DNA of 64,000 nt from Candidatus Saccharimonadota bacterium (GTDB lineage Bacteria; Patescibacteriota; Saccharimonadia; Saccharimonadales; Saccharimonadaceae). The DNA lies in the NCBI GenBank assembly GCA_017619315.1, contig JAFZSN010000011.1:62001-126000 (forward strand). The letters run 5' to 3'. The number at the start of each line of letters is the position of its first letter. Position 1 is the first letter of the stretch. Position numbers and translations under genes: made by a program. The notes beneath the pieces are model-generated. The model did no database searches, was not told the DNA's origin, and was given only the letters and a program-made list of their open reading frames with translations. Of the stretch, positions 1 through 9,188 are shown piece after piece.

Positions 1-273
1 AGTAGATAAAGTGCCGACAGTGGAACCACTCTTTTCCTTCTCGGTGGTTTCAGTTTTTGCAGGTTCTTCAGTTTTCTCTGGACTATCTACATTTTCATCA
101 ACAACCACCTCCGTATTTGAAGTTTCGCTCGTTACCGAAACGGTTTTAGTAGACTTCCTTGTCGCAACAACGATGATCGCAACGATCAAAATAAGAATTA
201 TAACGACGGCAGCCGTAGCAATGGCAATAATTTTACGTCGCTCTTTTTTATCAGTTTCTCCCTGGTAATACAT
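1..273 (-). CDS. Membrane-anchored hypothetical protein, 3' end beyond the window
   Basis: The visible part is the first 91 residues. A charged N-terminus (MYYQGETDKKERRK) precedes one hydrophobic helix at about residues 14-33, then a Thr/Glu/Val-rich low-complexity stretch. This fits a single-pass protein with its bulk outside the cell, but the functional domain is off the edge. The start is fixed by AAGGAG placed 6 nt before the ATG, below a good promoter. The plus-strand open frame over the same bases is a shadow. I do not recognise the family. Confidence 0.7.
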   Translation of the reverse strand, partial: MYYQGETDKKERRKIIAIATAAVVIILILIVAIIVVATRKSTKTVSVTSETSNTEVVVDENVDSPEKTEEPAKTETTEKEKSGSTVGTLST

Positions 274-293
274 AAATAACTCCTTATCCTATA

Positions 294-322
294 ATTATAT
301 CACACAATGGCAGAAAAAGCAA
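294..322 (-). promoter_or_regulatory. Sigma-70-type promoter of the anchored protein gene
   Basis: On the minus strand TTGCTT (317-322) and TATAAT (294-299) are separated by 17 nt. The transcript would carry a leader of about 15 nt with an AAGGAG site. Confidence 0.65.
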
Positions 323-394
323 ATACTTTTATAACATAAAACCGGGGAAAATCAACGAGCTACAACCCATTGACAAAACACAAGAAATATATCA

Positions 395-916
395 TTATGA
401 TTCGGGCGAGAAAATCGTCTTCGTAGATGGGAAATCTTCCAAAAGTTTAACAATTTGCTCTTCCAGGGCGTCCATCTCTGGATCGGAGAAATTGGAATCA
501 CGAGTAAACTTGATATCGTAAGGCTGGAAAGAAATTTTAAACGCATCTCGGTGGTCTTCGATTGCACCCTCTAGGCCCCGGCCAAAGCAAAACTCTAGAC
601 TGACGCTCAAGTCTTTCACTCCGTTTAATCTCCCGTCAGTCACTGCGCTACGAAAAGCGCTGTCGCTATCATAGGATGAACTCCCTCCGGCGCTCGTATA
701 GATATAAACTTTGAAGAACGACCCGTACCTTTCTTTATAACTATAATTACGCTGGTTTGGCTCCAAAGCGTTGTTTTTTGATGTATCGTCCTCGACCTTC
801 TTCAGGAAAACACGATACGCCTTGTCTAAAAATGATACCAAATTCTCAACATACTCACGTACTACAAGAATATCTGGGTAGTTATGCTCATGATTAACCG
901 GTGAAGAAAACCCCAT
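395..916 (-). CDS. Hypothetical protein, 173 aa
   Basis: A soluble, acidic 173-residue protein without membrane segments or a motif I recognise. The start is supported by AAGGAGG 4 nt upstream of ATG and by an extended -10 (TGC-TATAAT) about 20 nt further up, just beyond the rsmD stop. The central part (SAGGSSSYDSDSAFRSAV) is Ser/Gly-rich, and the C-terminal half alternates strands and an acidic helix. It is transcribed in the same direction as rsmD and recG but has its own promoter, so a functional link is not implied. Confidence 0.6.
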   Translation of the reverse strand: MGFSSPVNHEHNYPDILVVREYVENLVSFLDKAYRVFLKKVEDDTSKNNALEPNQRNYSYKERYGSFFKVYIYTSAGGSSSYDSDSAFRSAVTDGRLNGVKDLSVSLEFCFGRGLEGAIEDHRDAFKISFQPYDIKFTRDSNFSDPEMDALEEQIVKLLEDFPSTKTIFSPES

Positions 917-980
917 TTTACCTCCTTAACTTTTACTAATTATAGCAAAATCATTTTGCAAAATAAACCCACCGAGTGTC

Positions 981-1505
981 TTATTTTTTGAAATAGATCG
1001 AAATGGTAGCGCCAGCATATTTGCGGCTCTTATCGAGTTTCATCCCGGGTAAATCCGGCACCTCGCCAGGGTGAGAAAGCACGAATACGCCGCCTTCTTT
1101 CAAAAACTGCAAAAGATGGAATACCTCATTTATCCTAAAATCGTCATAAGGAGGGTCGGCTAAAACTACGTCAAACACCTTATCGGTAGAAAAGGTAGAC
1201 ACCTTAGAGCCAACTACTTCCCCTTCCGCCCCAAGCGCAGCGAGGTTGTCTTTGATTGTTTTGATCGCGTTAGAGTTGTTTTCGATAAATGTTACCTCTT
1301 CGGCCCCGCGAGAGAGTGCCTCTATTCCAAGAGAACCGGATCCAGAGAAAGCATCCAACAAAACGGCTCCCGGAATATAATCCGAAATCATATTAAAAAG
1401 CGCCAGCCTTTCCCTTTCGCCCATTGGGTGAGTCTTGCCGCCAGGCGTAGTAATGGCTCTACTTCTATAAATTCCAGAGGTGATTTTGATACTATTTTTT
1501 GTCAT
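981..1505 (-). CDS. rsmD: 16S rRNA (guanine966-N2)-methyltransferase RsmD
   Basis: A Rossmann-fold SAM-dependent methyltransferase predicted to methylate G966 of 16S rRNA during 30S assembly. The N-terminal segment (SGIYRSRAITTPGGKTHPMGERER) is typical of RsmD. The SAM-binding loop is at residues 49-60 (LLDAFSGSGSLG) and the catalytic DPPY motif at 117-120. The 174-residue length is normal. It lies downstream of recG on the same strand, and a TATAAT sits 9 nt before the ATG, so it may be transcribed separately from recG. Confidence 0.93.
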   Translation of the reverse strand: MTKNSIKITSGIYRSRAITTPGGKTHPMGERERLALFNMISDYIPGAVLLDAFSGSGSLGIEALSRGAEEVTFIENNSNAIKTIKDNLAALGAEGEVVGSKVSTFSTDKVFDVVLADPPYDDFRINEVFHLLQFLKEGGVFVLSHPGEVPDLPGMKLDKSRKYAGATISIYFKK

Positions 1506-1558
1506 TGCCCTTTAATTATATCATGAATGATATTTTAAACGCCCACACTAAGCCACGA

Positions 1559-3616
1559 CTAATTCAAAGTTGTGATCTGTTGATACTTGGAAATCCCCGC
1601 CATTAATTCCTTGTAATCTCCCATACGGGAAGGATCATTCATAAATCCCATCACGTCTACCTGCGCGCGGCTGATCAGCTTCGTATCAGAGAGCGAAGCG
1701 ATACGAAGGTCCAGCGCTCCGTGCTGCAGGGCCCCATAAATCTCCCCTGGGCCGCGCATCTTGAGGTCTACTTCCGCCAGATAAAAGCCATCATTTGATT
1801 TTTCAAGCTCACGCAGCCGCTTCGACGGATAAGTATCTCCAGAGGTCAAAAGATAACAATACGCCTGAGAGGCTCCGCGCCCCACACGCCCTCTTAGCTG
1901 GTGCAACTGCGCCAAACCATACGATTCGGCGTTTTCGATCACCATCAAATTAGCATTTGGGACATCCACCCCCACTTCCACCACTGTTGTAGAGACCAAA
2001 ATATCAATCTCGCCAGATGCGAACTGCTCCATAATGGCATCCTTCTCGGCCGGCTTCATCTTGCCATGCAAAAATTCCACTCTATATTCCGGGAAAACCT
2101 CTCGAAGTCTCTTGGTCCGGGTTTTTACAGAGGTAATCTCGGATCCAGTGTCGCCATTCTCATCAATTGCCCGCGAAATCCAGTAAATCTGCTGACCGCG
2201 CGCCAAGTCGCCGTGTTTTTTCGCATCGGGCGAAGATTTCAAAACTTCGCGCATCATAGGATACAGCCGTTCCTTAGTCTCCACCCCTGTTAAAATGCGC
2301 GTCGTAACCGGTTGCCTACCCGCCGGCAACTCGTTTAAGATCGACACATCGAGGTCACCAAACACCGTCAATTGCAAAGAACGCGGAATAGGAGTGGCGG
2401 TCATAGATAACAGATGTGGTGCCAGCCCAGCCGGTGATTTTAGCATCAACTTCTGCCTCTGTTCTACCCCAAATCTGTGCTGTTCGTCAATCACTACTAG
2501 GTTTAGCTGGCGAAACTCCGTATCATCCGTAAGGAGCGCGTGCGTCCCAATCACGATGTCAATTTCGCCCGCGAGAATCTGTTTTTTGAGCTCTGTTTTT
2601 TTCTTGGTCGCCCCGGTAAGTAGCGCCAACCTAACGCCAAATTTCTCTAAAACTTGAGAAAAACTGGCAAAGTGCTGGGCCGCTAGGATCGCCGTCGGAG
2701 CAAGCACCGCCACCTGCCCACCAGAGGTGGCCACAGCGAAGGCCGCAAGCGCCGCCACTAAGGTCTTACCGGACCCCACATCCCCCTGGAGCAACCGATT
2801 CATCGGCGTAGCTTTTTCCATATTCTGGAAAATCTCCCAAGCTGCCCGCCTCTGTGCATCGGTTAGCTTGAAAGGCAACCCCTTCACGAATTCCTGGACT
2901 TTTTCCTGATTAAACGGTACCGGTACAGCCTTTAATTTTTCATTTTCCTTGCGATTTAGCCTCGCCGCCAGTATCAGCTCAAATAGCTCCTCATAAGCCA
3001 AATAGTCCCGTGCCCCGTTTATGGATTTCGTAGAATTTGGAAAATGCGCGAAGTAGAGCGCTTTCGCCCTCGTTCCATGCGCCACTGAGGGTAGCAAATC
3101 CGGTACCAAGGCAAAAATATCGCGCGATTTATTCATCAAACGCTTAAAATCATTGGATTTAAGGCTCCCGTGGGCCACGTAGACGGGTGCGAGGCCGGTT
3201 TTTGGGTCAATATCGGCTACTTCAGCCGCGGAAGGCGAAACGATGCTATAACGCCCATTTCTGAGCTCATATAACCCGGTAAAATAGTATTCCTTATCTG
3301 GCGAAAACTGCTTCATCCGGTATTTTTGGTTGAACCAAACCACCTTCACCGCCCCTGTCGCGTCCCTGACCACACCTTCAGTGATCGACAAATTTCTCTT
3401 TCTCGCTCTTCGGCTCGTCAAGGAATCGATTTTTCCCTTTATCACCACTTTGCCTGGCCTAATCTCCGAAATAGAGGTCGGAGCCGCATATTGCTCGTAG
3501 TCTCTCGGCAAATTATACAAAAAATCTTTGACCGTTTTAATGCCATATTTATTTAAAACCGCTGCCGTTTTTGGGCCTACCCCCGTAAGCTCCTCAACCG
3601 GATCAGACAGTACCAC
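1559..3616 (-). CDS. recG: ATP-dependent DNA helicase RecG
   Basis: A superfamily 2 helicase that remodels stalled forks and Holliday junctions. An N-terminal helix-hairpin-helix-like region (PVEELTGVGPKTAAVL) leads into the OB-fold wedge domain at about residues 50-150. Walker A is GDVGSGKT at 278-285 and the DEQH box is at 377-380. The helicase C domain includes VSTTVVEVGVDVPNA and the QLRGRVGR motif. The start is GTG, overlapping the end of trmD by 14 nt, with AGGAG just upstream inside trmD. This implies translational coupling. The length of 685 residues is normal. Confidence 0.95.
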   Translation of the reverse strand: MVLSDPVEELTGVGPKTAAVLNKYGIKTVKDFLYNLPRDYEQYAAPTSISEIRPGKVVIKGKIDSLTSRRARKRNLSITEGVVRDATGAVKVVWFNQKYRMKQFSPDKEYYFTGLYELRNGRYSIVSPSAAEVADIDPKTGLAPVYVAHGSLKSNDFKRLMNKSRDIFALVPDLLPSVAHGTRAKALYFAHFPNSTKSINGARDYLAYEELFELILAARLNRKENEKLKAVPVPFNQEKVQEFVKGLPFKLTDAQRRAAWEIFQNMEKATPMNRLLQGDVGSGKTLVAALAAFAVATSGGQVAVLAPTAILAAQHFASFSQVLEKFGVRLALLTGATKKKTELKKQILAGEIDIVIGTHALLTDDTEFRQLNLVVIDEQHRFGVEQRQKLMLKSPAGLAPHLLSMTATPIPRSLQLTVFGDLDVSILNELPAGRQPVTTRILTGVETKERLYPMMREVLKSSPDAKKHGDLARGQQIYWISRAIDENGDTGSEITSVKTRTKRLREVFPEYRVEFLHGKMKPAEKDAIMEQFASGEIDILVSTTVVEVGVDVPNANLMVIENAESYGLAQLHQLRGRVGRGASQAYCYLLTSGDTYPSKRLRELEKSNDGFYLAEVDLKMRGPGEIYGALQHGALDLRIASLSDTKLISRAQVDVMGFMNDPSRMGDYKELMAGISKYQQITTLN

Positions 3617-4343
3617 TATGCTCCTCGCGCCACTTGGCGATTTCTCCGTGATTACCAGAGAGCAAAACCTCTGGTACCTTCATTCCCCTAAATTCCTCTG
3701 GGCGAGTGTATTGCGGATATTCCAAATTATCCCCATCTGAAAAAGATTCAATTTCGGCTGATTGTTCACCACCGAGTACCCCTGGAATAAGCCTTACTAC
3801 GGAATCAATGATGATTAGTGCCGGCAGCTCTCCGCCAGTTAAAACATATTTGCCTAGTGAAATCTTGTAATCGACGATCGACAAAATCCTCTCGTCATAC
3901 CCCTCGTAATGTGGACATAGAATAATGTAGTGAGGGTTCGTGTCCTGCTTCGGGGCATTTCGGAGCGCGGCAGCGCGAGAGTTAGCGCCGGCCGCCCATG
4001 GCGATGGGCCGGCCGGACGCGGCCCCGAGCAGGATACGAATTCTCGCGCCATTTTCTGTGTCCAGATTTCCCCTACAGGAGTAGGCAAGATTACTTTCGC
4101 CTCTGGGTCGGTCGCTTTCACTGATTCAATTGCGGCGAAAACCGGTTCGCAGCGAAGCAGCATCCCGTCTCCGCCTCCGTACGGTGCATCGTCGACAGAT
4201 TTATGCGGCCCCAGGCCAAAATCTCTCAAATTCACAAAATCAAACTCAGCCAACCCTTTCTCTGTAGCCTTCCACATCATGGAAGTTTTAAGGTATGGCT
4301 CTAGAGCTTCCCGAAACAGTGTGATTATCGTAAATTTTATCAT
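3603..4343 (-). CDS. trmD: tRNA (guanine37-N1)-methyltransferase TrmD carrying an in-frame insertion
   Basis: A SPOUT-class enzyme that makes m1G37 and prevents +1 frameshifting. Family motifs are present: PYGGGDGM at about 54-61, YEGYDER at 146-152 and the trefoil-knot segment SLGKYVLTGGELPAL. Residues 102-136 (starting VSCSGPRPAGPSPWAAGANS) are not part of the family. They are encoded by a GC-rich palindrome at 3937-4040 and interrupt the chain between the helix ending MAREF and the strand HYIILC. The reading frame stays open, so the enzyme is probably functional with a surface loop. The ATG directly follows the stop of the upstream gene (TAG-ATG), suggesting coupled translation. Confidence 0.93.
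   Translation of the reverse strand: MIKFTIITLFREALEPYLKTSMMWKATEKGLAEFDFVNLRDFGLGPHKSVDDAPYGGGDGMLLRCEPVFAAIESVKATDPEAKVILPTPVGEIWTQKMAREFVSCSGPRPAGPSPWAAGANSRAAALRNAPKQDTNPHYIILCPHYEGYDERILSIVDYKISLGKYVLTGGELPALIIIDSVVRLIPGVLGGEQSAEIESFSDGDNLEYPQYTRPEEFRGMKVPEVLLSGNHGEIAKWREEHSGTV
3937..4040. repeat. 104-bp GC-rich palindromic insertion inside trmD
   Basis: The outer arms are TTCGTGTCCTGCTTCGGGGC on the left and the near-perfect reverse complement (reading TTCGTATCCTGCTCGGGGCC) on the right. Inside is a nested palindrome, GCCCAT-GGCG-ATGGGC, flanked by further CGGCC/GGCCG pairing. The element is much more GC-rich than the gene. It keeps the trmD frame open and adds about 30 residues. The core differs from the 45-base core shared by the typA, tgt and nusG-rplK elements, but the layout is the same: a structured core plus locus-specific inverted arms. 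Confidence 0.8.
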
Positions 4344-4868
4344 CTAGTACTCAATCGTGTTGCGTTTTTCGGCCTTCTGGTTATCCTCATCCATCATACC
4401 CACCAAACGATTCTTTACCTGTTCTTCGGTGTCGCCGGGGGCACCTTCGCAAACATAAACCTGTCCGTTTGGGGCGACCAATTGACCGCTTATTATATTA
4501 GTATTTGGATCAGAATGAATATTGAAACTCAATTTTGCTCCATTATTTTGGTTTTCTGCCTCAATTTGCGCCTGTCTTTCTGCGTCCACTGTTTCCTTGT
4601 AGCCTTTACCGGCTAAGACAATACCGCCAGAAAGCGCAAGTGTTGCCGCAAGAAATCCGAGCTTACGTAAAGTCTTACGCAATGCCTCATTCCTCTCGGC
4701 CTTAGATTGGTCGACTTGTTCTTGTCTTTCTTTAATCTGCTTTTTTTCGTTGTAATGAGTGCTCGCCCCACTTGGCATAACCAAAGCATCGGGAGAAATT
4801 TTATTGCCATTTTTATCTTGAGCCCCCTCCGCGTTGGCAAAACCTTTTAGTTGTTCAGTATTACTCAT
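4344..4868 (-). CDS. Single-pass membrane protein, unknown function
   Basis: A 174-residue protein with a hydrophilic N-terminal region rich in Lys/Glu/Gln (predicted coiled coil at about 40-67), one membrane helix at about 68-88 (LRKLGFLAATLALSGGIVLAG), and a C-terminal domain of about 85 residues with one Cys. The start has AAGGAGGAG below a TATAAT. It heads the trmD-recG gene group, and its stop touches the trmD start. I do not recognise the family. Confidence 0.7.
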   Translation of the reverse strand: MSNTEQLKGFANAEGAQDKNGNKISPDALVMPSGASTHYNEKKQIKERQEQVDQSKAERNEALRKTLRKLGFLAATLALSGGIVLAGKGYKETVDAERQAQIEAENQNNGAKLSFNIHSDPNTNIISGQLVAPNGQVYVCEGAPGDTEEQVKNRLVGMMDEDNQKAEKRNTIEY

Positions 4869-4902
4869 TCTCCTCCTTCATTAACAATTATAGCATACAC
4901 AA

Positions 4903-4930
4903 AATAAAAAAAGCGACCTTTCGGCCGCTT
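4903..4930 (-). terminator. Intrinsic terminator of the orphan small RNA
   Basis: On the minus strand AAGCGGCC-GAAA-GGTCGCTT forms a stable GNRA-capped hairpin followed by a run of T. It lies upstream of the 4868 gene start, so it must end a transcript starting between it and obgE. Confidence 0.8.
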
Positions 4931-5050
4931 TCCCCGCTGCTACGCGCCCACCCTGGGGCACATTGTTTTGTTTTAATCCGCTGTTTTTGTTTTTAATGAG
5001 TCTCCACACTCCACTAAAGTCAGTGGAACCCCTGTGAAGCGTATCAGCTT
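4908..5050 (-). ncRNA. Orphan structured small RNA, about 140 nt
   Basis: A consensus promoter (5057-5085) and an intrinsic terminator (4903-4930) delimit a minus-strand transcript with no convincing open reading frame. The predicted 5' GCTGATACGC (5039-5048) can pair with GCGTAGCAGC (4936-4945), closing a multi-branched fold. Inside it are TCCACT-GACTTT-AGTGGA, GAGT-GTGGAG-ACTC and GCCC-CAGGGT-GGGC hairpins, joined by A-rich single strands. I could not match it to SRP RNA, RNase P RNA, tmRNA or tracrRNA. The 6S RNA family cannot be excluded. Confidence 0.6.
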
Positions 5051-5056
5051 AAAACA

Positions 5057-5085
5057 ATCATAAAGCATAACCAATTAAATGTCAA
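5057..5085 (-). promoter_or_regulatory. Consensus promoter of the orphan small RNA
   Basis: TTGACA (5080-5085), a 17-nt spacer and TATGAT (5057-5062) on the minus strand. The -35 is a perfect match and the -10 differs at one position, making this among the strongest predicted promoters in the window. It is back to back with the obgE promoter. Confidence 0.8.
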
Positions 5086-5101
5086 GCATTTTAATTATTA
5101 A

Positions 5102-6556
<1,455 letters not shown>

Positions 6557-6561
6557 TAATT

Positions 6562-6590
6562 AAAAAAGCTCGGCTTTAGTCGAGCTTTTT
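6562..6590. terminator. Bidirectional terminator between obgE and the LysM-CHAP gene
   Basis: AAAAAAGCTCG-GCTTTAGT-CGAGCTTTTT has A and T tracts on both sides and separates two convergent genes. Confidence 0.85.
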
Positions 6591-6599
6591 AGGTCAACA

Positions 6600-7682
6600 T
6601 TAATGAATATAATTGAAGTTTCCGACCTTATCCGCTGGGATAATAGCCCGAATCACACGATATGGGACATAGCTATAGTTCATCTCAGTTACGGTAATAG
6701 AACCATCTCCGTTAACAGCCTCGACGTACCCCACGTGGCCGTACCAGCCAGAGGAAGTCTGGAAAATCGCCCCAGCTGAAGGAGATCTATTGACCGTGTA
6801 GCCCTTTGCGGCGGCATTACGCGCCCAGGCATTTGCGTTGCCAAGCATTAATCCACCGAGATCAGGCCTCATATAAGACGCCCAGTCCACACATTGACCG
6901 CGACCAATGCGGTAGTAGCCCACCACCTCAATATTTTGCCTTTCAGATGTATCGCCAAGGTAGGTATAGGTGTAAGTTGTTGTGGTCGTTCTCCTCTGCA
7001 CTACTGGAGCCACATATTCCGGACGCTCCTTCTCTGGCAAAGTACCATCTTTAATCAAGATATGAGCCCCTTCAGTAATACCGGTGAGTTCTAGGTCGTT
7101 TAGGGCAATGATTTCCTCAGAATTTGAACCGTATTTCTCGACAATAGAGTCAATCGTATCGTCAGACTTTACAGTATAAACGATTCCCGACTGGCTTGGG
7201 ATGAGTAGTGTTTTGCCCACCTCAATCTCTTTAGTTTTAAGACCATTCGACCAACGTACCTGATCAGCCGAAATATTATACTTCGCAGCAATTGAATCAA
7301 CTGTGTCGCCTTCCTCTACCGTATATTCAATCACACCACGCGAAGCCGAAATATTGGTAAGGCTTGGTTTTTCGATCTTGCCAGCCAGCGAAATACCAGC
7401 ATTATACATGGTGTTAGTGATTACGTAATTAGAAGCAGCATCCGAGGCGCTAGCAAGGCTTAGTGCGTCTGATAAATCCGCAATTACATACAGCTCAGAC
7501 AACTGGTCAACAGAGACCTTATAGTCGCTAGCCGCAAAAGAATCAAGGCTCAGGTTGACGTCACTGTTCTGTTTGTCAAGAGAGCCGACAAAAACCACGG
7601 CCAAGGTAACAATACCGGTCAAAAGATAAGGTAAAACCCCCTGAATTTTCTTAAAATCGAATTTCTTCTTGCGTTTTGTCAT
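6600..7682 (-). CDS. Membrane-anchored LysM-CHAP peptidoglycan hydrolase
   Basis: A 360-residue wall hydrolase. A cytosolic basic start is followed by a membrane helix at about 16-33. Two LysM peptidoglycan-binding modules lie at about 118-162 (EYTVEEGDTVDSIAAKYNIS) and 167-211. A Thr-rich linker leads to a CHAP amidase/endopeptidase domain at about 255-355, with catalytic Cys264 in GRGQCVDWAS and His316 in YGHVGYVEAV. It overlaps the ruvX-mltG gene by 4 nt (ATGA), so two wall-cutting enzymes are made from one mRNA. A role in cell separation or host-wall interaction is inference. Confidence 0.88.
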   Translation of the reverse strand: MTKRKKKFDFKKIQGVLPYLLTGIVTLAVVFVGSLDKQNSDVNLSLDSFAASDYKVSVDQLSELYVIADLSDALSLASASDAASNYVITNTMYNAGISLAGKIEKPSLTNISASRGVIEYTVEEGDTVDSIAAKYNISADQVRWSNGLKTKEIEVGKTLLIPSQSGIVYTVKSDDTIDSIVEKYGSNSEEIIALNDLELTGITEGAHILIKDGTLPEKERPEYVAPVVQRRTTTTTYTYTYLGDTSERQNIEVVGYYRIGRGQCVDWASYMRPDLGGLMLGNANAWARNAAAKGYTVNRSPSAGAIFQTSSGWYGHVGYVEAVNGDGSITVTEMNYSYVPYRVIRAIIPADKVGNFNYIH

Positions 7683-9172
7683 AATGATACATTACAGAGC
7701 TCTTTGCAATGGTTGTAAATATTCTGGATATGCTCAGACTCTGTATAACCATAATACATCATACCATCGTCTCCTGTCAAGAAGTAAAGATAAGCTGTAT
7801 CGGATGGCGCCGCCACCGCGAGTAAAGCCGAAAGACCAGGGTTAGAGATAGGCCCACAAGGTAGCCCCCCATAGACTCTCGTATTATAGCAAGAATCAAT
7901 CTTTAGCGCACTCTGATTATCGACATAAATCTCCCTGTTAGGGTCCACAGTGTCTAGCGCATAAGTGACCGTAACGTCGCTTCCCATAGGTAAACCGTAG
8001 GCCAGCCTAGACATAAATACCTGTGCGACCGTAGGTTGTTCTGGCGACGGAGCTTCTTTCTGCACTACCGAAGCTAGTGTTACGCCATCAAACAGAGATA
8101 ACCCCTGGGCGCTATATTTGTTGACCAGGTCATTTTCACTAATTACTCGTCCCATTTCTTTAAGAAACGCATCTAGCACCTCTTGAACCGTGCTCTCGCC
8201 ATAAAAATTTAGGGTCTCAGGATATAAAAAACCCTCGAGGGTCGCCCCCTCCGGTCGTCCATCCAGGAACGCGTAATCATATTTCGCTGTAAAAGCCGCA
8301 TTAATCTCTTCTGTGGTGTAATTTGGGAATTTTTCCTGAGTTTCGTTTGATACGCCGCGGTCCACTTTCATTAAATTATCCCTGATATCATAAATAGTCT
8401 CACCTGGACGAATCGTAAAATCAAAGGTCGCCGCTTTCATTTCGGCTTCCAGCCTGGCATATTCTTCGGCGCGTTTTCTGGCGTTTTCTTCTCTAATATG
8501 GTTCACTACAAAATAGCCACCGACGGCACCAGCTATCAAAATAAGCAAGACGCCAAATCCGGAAATCATTTTCGTAGAAGTTTTTACTTTATGCTTAACT
8601 TTTGCCGAATTAAGTTTGGCTTTACCGGCCTCTTTTTTGGCGACATTGCCAACCGCTGAACCAGCTCCAGCGATGGCAGTTTTAATATTTCCGCCAAGCC
8701 CTGAATTCTCTGTGTCAGAGGCGTTATCCTCAGCGAGATCTGCATTAGCTGCATTATTGACCTGCGAAGCGTTTCCAAGCCCTTCAAGAAAATCCTGTAG
8801 GATAATTGTAGCCGCCTCTGCGTCGATGTCACCTTTTTCGTATTTTTTGCCACTAGCCTTCAAACGTTCTTCCGCCATCACTGAAGTCAAAGATTCATCC
8901 TGGAATTTAATCCTGACCCCAGGAATCTTCTCGGTTAGGACCTTGGCGAAGTTCCGCACATATACAGATTGTGCCGTCTCATTACCTTCATTGCTGCGCG
9001 GCATACCGAGTACAAACAGGTTGGTGTTATTTAGCCTCGCAACTCTGGCTATTTCTTGCCACTCTGTACCATCTACCTCAATAAAACCGACCGGAACGGC
9101 AATCCGGGTGTCTGAATCTGCCTTAGACACTCCGATCCGTTTTTCGCCTACATCAAGGCCTACAATCTTCAT
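7679..9172 (-). CDS. RuvX/YqgF nuclease fused to MltG endolytic transglycosylase
   Basis: One 497-residue chain joins two families that are adjacent genes in many bacteria. Residues 1-130 are a RuvX/YqgF domain (pre-16S rRNA nuclease/Holliday resolvase fold): LDVGEKRIG with Asp7, DESLTS with Glu93, and GDIDAEAATIILQ. A low-complexity Ala/Lys/Asn linker (about 131-200) and a membrane helix at about 203-223 follow. The MltG/YceG domain (about 250-497) has LASVVQKEA, in which Glu373 matches the catalytic Glu of E. coli MltG; the Glu two residues before it is Gln. The topology puts RuvX inside and MltG outside. No stop or start separates the halves. Confidence 0.9.
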   Translation of the reverse strand: MKIVGLDVGEKRIGVSKADSDTRIAVPVGFIEVDGTEWQEIARVARLNNTNLFVLGMPRSNEGNETAQSVYVRNFAKVLTEKIPGVRIKFQDESLTSVMAEERLKASGKKYEKGDIDAEAATIILQDFLEGLGNASQVNNAANADLAEDNASDTENSGLGGNIKTAIAGAGSAVGNVAKKEAGKAKLNSAKVKHKVKTSTKMISGFGVLLILIAGAVGGYFVVNHIREENARKRAEEYARLEAEMKAATFDFTIRPGETIYDIRDNLMKVDRGVSNETQEKFPNYTTEEINAAFTAKYDYAFLDGRPEGATLEGFLYPETLNFYGESTVQEVLDAFLKEMGRVISENDLVNKYSAQGLSLFDGVTLASVVQKEAPSPEQPTVAQVFMSRLAYGLPMGSDVTVTYALDTVDPNREIYVDNQSALKIDSCYNTRVYGGLPCGPISNPGLSALLAVAAPSDTAYLYFLTGDDGMMYYGYTESEHIQNIYNHCKELCNVSL

Positions 9173-9188
9173 TCTCGACTAGTCCCTG

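Noticed and set aside
3937..4040. trmD disrupted (pseudogene)
   Set aside because: The frame stays open and all family motifs lie on both sides in the right order.
4908..5050. SRP RNA, RNase P RNA or tmRNA identity for the small RNA
   Set aside because: The SRP GGAAG-loop region, the RNase P GAGGAAAGTCC block and tmRNA ends with a tag frame are all absent.
8041..8080. MltG active site lost because of the Gln in VVQKEA
   Set aside because: In E. coli MltG the catalytic residue is the second Glu of EKE, and that Glu (373) is retained.
7679..9172. RuvX and MltG as two genes
   Set aside because: The linker has no stop, and there is no internal start with a ribosome site; the membrane helix lies between the domains as one design.
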